Assembly (NCBI GenBank): GCA_030672445.1
Contig: DAOVGK010000050.1
Span: forward strand, 1 to 8,401
DNA length: 8,401 nt
From: Candidatus Aerophobota bacterium
Lineage (GTDB): Bacteria; Aerophobota; Aerophobia; Aerophobales; AE-B3A
Direction of reading: 5' to 3'
Shown: positions 6,631 to 8,401 of the stretch, one piece after another
Position numbering within the stretch: the first letter of the stretch is position 1
How the letters are laid out: the number at the start of each line of letters is the position of its first letter
Position numbers and translations under genes: made by a program
The notes under the pieces: model-generated
Database searches by the model: none
What the model was told of the DNA's origin: nothing
Seen by the model: only the letters and a program-made list of their open reading frames with translations

Positions 6631-6839
6631 TTATTTTTTTGTCATAAAGTAAGTGGCAAATTCCTGAGGATTGACTACTTTGGTCTTTTAAGAACCCCTT
6701 CGTATTCTCGCAGAAGTTCTTCAGATACAAAAAGCCTCACTTTACCTTCTAAAGCTAAAGACAAAAGTGAGGCTGGGAGTCTATCTTTATGAAGGACTGC
6801 TGAAACTATTAGGTTAGTATCGTAGACTGCTTTGAACAT
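6631..6839 (-). pseudogene. PIN-domain toxin remnant (internal deletion and frame change)
   Basis: ATG at 6839 opens a 54-codon frame ending at TAG (6675-6677). It starts MFKAVYDTNLIVSAVL, the first PIN beta-strand with catalytic Asp7 in DTN, and continues LPASLLSLALEGKVRLFVSE and ELLREYEGVLKRPK with the conserved Glu45. This matches the N-terminal third of PIN_3/COG1569-type toxins of about 130-140 residues. Immediately after, in another frame (6678 down to the TAA at 6631), is VVNPQEFATYFMTKK, which fits the C-terminal beta-strand/PxEF end of the same family. The middle 70-80 residues, with the remaining catalytic acidic residues (usually TGDxDLL), are absent. The start lies 4 bp after the antitoxin stop, the usual toxin position. 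No nuclease activity is expected. Confidence 0.85.
6733..6774 (-). terminator. Terminator-like hairpin inside the toxin remnant
   Basis: AGCCTCACTTT (6733-6743) and AAAGTGAGGCT (6764-6774) are perfect 11-bp inverted arms with a 20-nt loop. On the minus strand the stem is followed at once by TTTTT, the layout of a Rho-independent terminator, although the loop is long and the T-run short. It lies within the 54-codon toxin frame, so it could cut short transcription from the antitoxin promoter and insulate the downstream marR operon. Function is inferred. Confidence 0.45.
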
Positions 6840-6843
6840 GAAA

Positions 6844-7134
6844 TTACCGGCCTGATCTAAAGGCCTTAATTTCTCGGTCTACCTCCTCTAAAGTTAATTT
6901 GTTCATCCCAGCTTTTTCTGCCTGTTTTTGGAGCCTGGTTAATGCTTCTGGCTGCTTCACAATATTCTTTAGGTAATCTTCCACTCCCAGGATTACTGCT
7001 TTGGCCTCCCCTCTTTTGCTTATCAAAAATCGGGCCTTGTTTTTAGACACCCTTTCAAGAATTTGGCCTAATTGTGTTCTGGCTATTAAAGCCGATATTG
7101 ATTTAGTCACATTGAAGTCCTCTTTTATTTTCAT
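6844..7134 (-). CDS. Phd/YefM-family antitoxin
   Basis: This is the antitoxin of a type II toxin-antitoxin pair. Such proteins bind their own promoter through the N-terminal domain and the toxin through a flexible C-terminal tail. The 96-residue protein has the Phd/YefM fold signature: VTKSISALIARTQLGQILER (9-28), then FLISKRGEAKAVILGVEDYL (36-55), where the Arg-Gly turn and the AVILG strand are typical. A charged helical tail (about 63-96) would wrap the toxin. The ATG at 7134 follows AGGAGG with a 5-nt spacer; promoter and palindrome lie just upstream. The stop codon is 4 bp before the toxin remnant. The frame is intact although the toxin is broken, so it may persist as a DNA-binding repressor, as an anti-addiction antitoxin acting on a related toxin, or as a gene not yet lost. 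Confidence 0.9.
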   Translation of the reverse strand: MKIKEDFNVTKSISALIARTQLGQILERVSKNKARFLISKRGEAKAVILGVEDYLKNIVKQPEALTRLQKQAEKAGMNKLTLEEVDREIKAFRSGR

Positions 7135-7148
7135 TTCTCCCTCCTTCG

Positions 7149-7168
7149 AAGTGATTAATTAATTACTT
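7149..7168. promoter_or_regulatory. Candidate antitoxin operator (20-bp near-perfect palindrome)
   Basis: AAGTGATTAA / TTAATTACTT forms two 10-bp arms with no spacer, matching at 9 of 10 pairs. It lies 3 bp downstream of the -10 box, over the predicted transcription start and before the ribosome site. Phd/YefM antitoxins autoregulate through palindromes in this position. Confidence 0.65.
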
Positions 7169-7171
7169 TTC

Positions 7172-7199
7172 AGTATAGCAAACAGCCTTACTCTGTCAA
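7172..7199 (-). promoter_or_regulatory. Sigma70-type promoter of the antitoxin-toxin locus
   Basis: On the minus strand TTGACA (7194-7199) and TATACT (7172-7177) are separated by 16 bp. Transcription would start near 7165, inside the palindrome, giving a leader of about 30 nt to the antitoxin ATG. Confidence 0.8.
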
Positions 7200-7227
7200 T
7201 ACTCCACGTCTGTTGCTTCTTCCCATC

Positions 7228-7260
7228 CCTCAGTTTTTGGATGAAGACCAAAAAACGAGG
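7228..7260. other. Stable hairpin in the methyltransferase-antitoxin gap
   Basis: Arms CCTCAGTTTTTGG (7228-7240) and CCAAAAAACGAGG (7248-7260) pair over 13 positions with one mismatch and one G-U, around a 7-nt loop. No T-run follows on the minus strand, so it is not a canonical terminator. Its location between two transcription units suggests a transcript end or mRNA-stabilising stem. Confidence 0.4.
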
Positions 7261-7265
7261 ACATA

Positions 7266-7287
7266 GGCATTTTTAAAAATCAATGCC
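7266..7287 (-). terminator. Weak possible terminator after the methyltransferase gene
   Basis: GGCATT (7266-7271) and AATGCC (7282-7287) form a 6-bp stem with a 10-nt A/T loop, 12 bp beyond the methyltransferase stop. In the minus direction a T6 stretch begins about 10 nt after the stem, and that stretch is part of the next hairpin. The spacing is poor for an intrinsic terminator. Confidence 0.25.
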
Positions 7288-7299
7288 AGAGCTCCCGAG

Positions 7300-7827
7300 T
7301 CAAGCATCAGTTTCACTACCAATTTCATAGAGATATACTCCGAATTTTCTATCTACTTTTTTGGGTCTCCAACCATTAAAAGTCCAGTAGTAGGAAACTA
7401 TGCGGCTTCCAGGCTTAAGTTCGTGACTCAGCTTTCTCTTTAAATTATTATTGGCACTCTGAGACAAAAAAAGAGTAACTACACTTGCCTCACTTAAATC
7501 CCTGCGAAAAAAATCCCCCCAGATAAGACCTGTTTTCTTGCTTAACCCTGAGATCATTATCCTCACCCAGGTATAAAGGCATCGGAAAGGATCGGCTTCT
7601 ATGCCTATGGATCTAGCGCCGCATTCCTTGGTAGCCATGATTATAATCCTTCCGTCCCCACATCCCAGATCATAGACGATGTCTTTGGGCTTGACCTCAG
7701 CTAAGGAGAGCATTCTTCTCACAGTAGGTAAGGGGGTGGGACTCCATCCAGCACCGATGAAAACGGTCCAGAATTTTGATGCCATCAATGCCACAACCGC
7801 CAATCCAATCACCAAAAGAATAATCAT
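7300..7827 (-). CDS. Membrane-anchored class I SAM-dependent methyltransferase (FAM173/aKMT-like)
   Basis: This is probably a protein (lysine) methyltransferase tethered to the inner membrane, though the substrate is unknown. Residues 1-24 form one hydrophobic helix (IILLVIGLAVVALMA). GWSPTPLPTVRRMLSLAEV (27-45) precedes SAM-binding motif I VYDLGCGDGR (51-60) and the acidic motif II IGIEADP (74-80, Glu77). WGDFFRRDLSEASVVTLFLS (103-122) and ELKPGSRIVSYYWTFNGWRP (136-155) follow. The order PT..VRRML, DLGCGDGR, AxVVTLFL, LKPGSRIVS, GW.P resembles the FAM173/ATPSCKMT and archaeal aKMT group, known in eukaryotes and archaea as lysine methyltransferases. The 175-residue length fits. An in-frame stop lies just upstream of the ATG, which has only a weak AAAGAAA ribosome site. 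The barrel-protein gene ends 26 bp upstream, so translation may depend on coupling in an operon. Confidence 0.82.
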   Translation of the reverse strand: MIILLVIGLAVVALMASKFWTVFIGAGWSPTPLPTVRRMLSLAEVKPKDIVYDLGCGDGRIIIMATKECGARSIGIEADPFRCLYTWVRIMISGLSKKTGLIWGDFFRRDLSEASVVTLFLSQSANNNLKRKLSHELKPGSRIVSYYWTFNGWRPKKVDRKFGVYLYEIGSETDA

Positions 7828-7853
7828 TTTCTTTCAATATTTGCTAGTTTTCG

Positions 7854-8401
7854 TTAAAAAATATATTTAAATTTCAGATATATCTCATCATTTTTTCTGA
7901 ATTGTCCGAACTTACTATCTCGCTTACCCTCGATCAAATAGTATCCTAATTGGATCTCGGTAGCATTAGTAGGATAATAGACTATTTCAGGGGAAATCAC
8001 CAAACTCGATACCAGGTCATCTTTTCTCTCCGGTTCAATTTCTACAATGTTACGAAGAATCAATTTTACTTTATCATGAAAGAATTTTTTCGCAACTTTT
8101 GCCAATAATAGATTACTCAAGCTTTTCTCTCTTTCATCAGAGAACCCGTGGCAAAACTGCGCATTAAGGTAGATCCCATTCTTAAAGGTATGCTCACTGC
8201 CCACTGTGTATTTAACATAGGGGTTTTTTAAGATTTTATTCTTAGTTGCTCCCGTTGGTAAAATAATTTCTTGCTCAATCTTCTGGGAAATAAAATAGCC
8301 AACCTCTCCCCAAACTTCCAGATCACCTATCTTACCAGCTAGATCATAACCAATGACTTTCATCCTGGGATAAATCATATCAACATGGGCATTCACAGTG
8401 G
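7854..8401 (-). CDS. Outer-membrane beta-barrel protein, C-terminal part (start outside window)
   Basis: This frame is open to the right edge, so the GTG at 8396 is most likely an internal Val codon, not the start. About 182 residues are visible. They alternate polar and hydrophobic residues in short strands (VIGYDLAGKIGDLEVWGEVGYF, shortened here to its key part YDLAGKIGDLEVWGEVGYF; NGIYLNAQFCHGF; TEIQLGYYLIEG). The protein ends EIYLKFKYIF: Phe at -1 and hydrophobic residues at -3, -5, -7 and -9 form the classic beta-signal read by the BAM machinery. The style recalls DUF1302/alginate-export-type barrels, but I am not sure of the family. It is the first visible gene of the unit that includes the methyltransferase. 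Cargo is unknown. Confidence 0.75.
   Translation of the reverse strand, partial: TVNAHVDMIYPRMKVIGYDLAGKIGDLEVWGEVGYFISQKIEQEIILPTGATKNKILKNPYVKYTVGSEHTFKNGIYLNAQFCHGFSDEREKSLSNLLLAKVAKKFFHDKVKLILRNIVEIEPERKDDLVSSLVISPEIVYYPTNATEIQLGYYLIEGKRDSKFGQFRKNDEIYLKFKYIF

Noticed and set aside
8394..8396. GTG as the start codon of the barrel protein
   Set aside because: The frame continues to the window edge, there is no signal peptide after the GTG, and no room to see a ribosome site. It is more likely an internal Val.

Overview
The window looks like chromosomal DNA of an uncultured or little-studied diderm (Gram-negative-type) bacterium. An outer-membrane barrel, a TolC-family outer-membrane channel, a periplasmic adaptor and an RND pump are all present. 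Base composition is moderately AT-rich by eye, ribosome binding sites are mostly strong AGGAGG-type, promoters look sigma70-like, and AGA/AGG (Arg) and ATA (Ile) codons are frequent. The sequence alone does not support a genus or phylum. Every recognisable gene lies on the minus strand, so transcription runs from high to low coordinates.

Right part (8401 to about 7200): the C-terminal part of an outer-membrane beta-barrel protein is followed 26 bp later by a small membrane-anchored SAM-dependent methyltransferase resembling the FAM173/ATPSCKMT/aKMT group. Two hairpins lie beyond it, possibly marking the end of that transcript.

Middle (about 7200 to 6630): a toxin-antitoxin locus has a clear sigma70 promoter and a 20-bp near-perfect palindrome at the expected transcription start. 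Its Phd/YefM-type antitoxin is intact. The PIN-family RNase toxin is broken: an N-terminal piece of 54 codons is joined out of frame to the last ~15 codons, with the middle of the domain missing. A terminator-like hairpin lies inside the remnant. About 250 bp without a convincing gene follow (6381-6630).

Left part (about 6380 to 1): a drug- or metabolite-efflux operon in the order MarR-type regulator, TolC-like outer-membrane factor, HlyD/AcrA-like adaptor, HAE1-type RND pump (cut by the window edge). Upstream of marR are two nearly identical sigma70 promoters, made by a 32-bp-period tandem duplication, with TTGACA/TGTCAA inverted repeats over the distal -35. The likely logic is that MarR represses its own operon until a ligand releases it, after which all three envelope-spanning pump parts are made together. 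The adaptor-pump gap is unusually long (158 bp) and carries a stable hairpin.

No wholly new system is evident. The most noteworthy points are the duplicated promoter/operator of the efflux operon, the decayed toxin beside an intact antitoxin, and the pump's non-AcrB-like proton-relay residues (Asp-Asn and Asn-Asn, no TM10 Lys).
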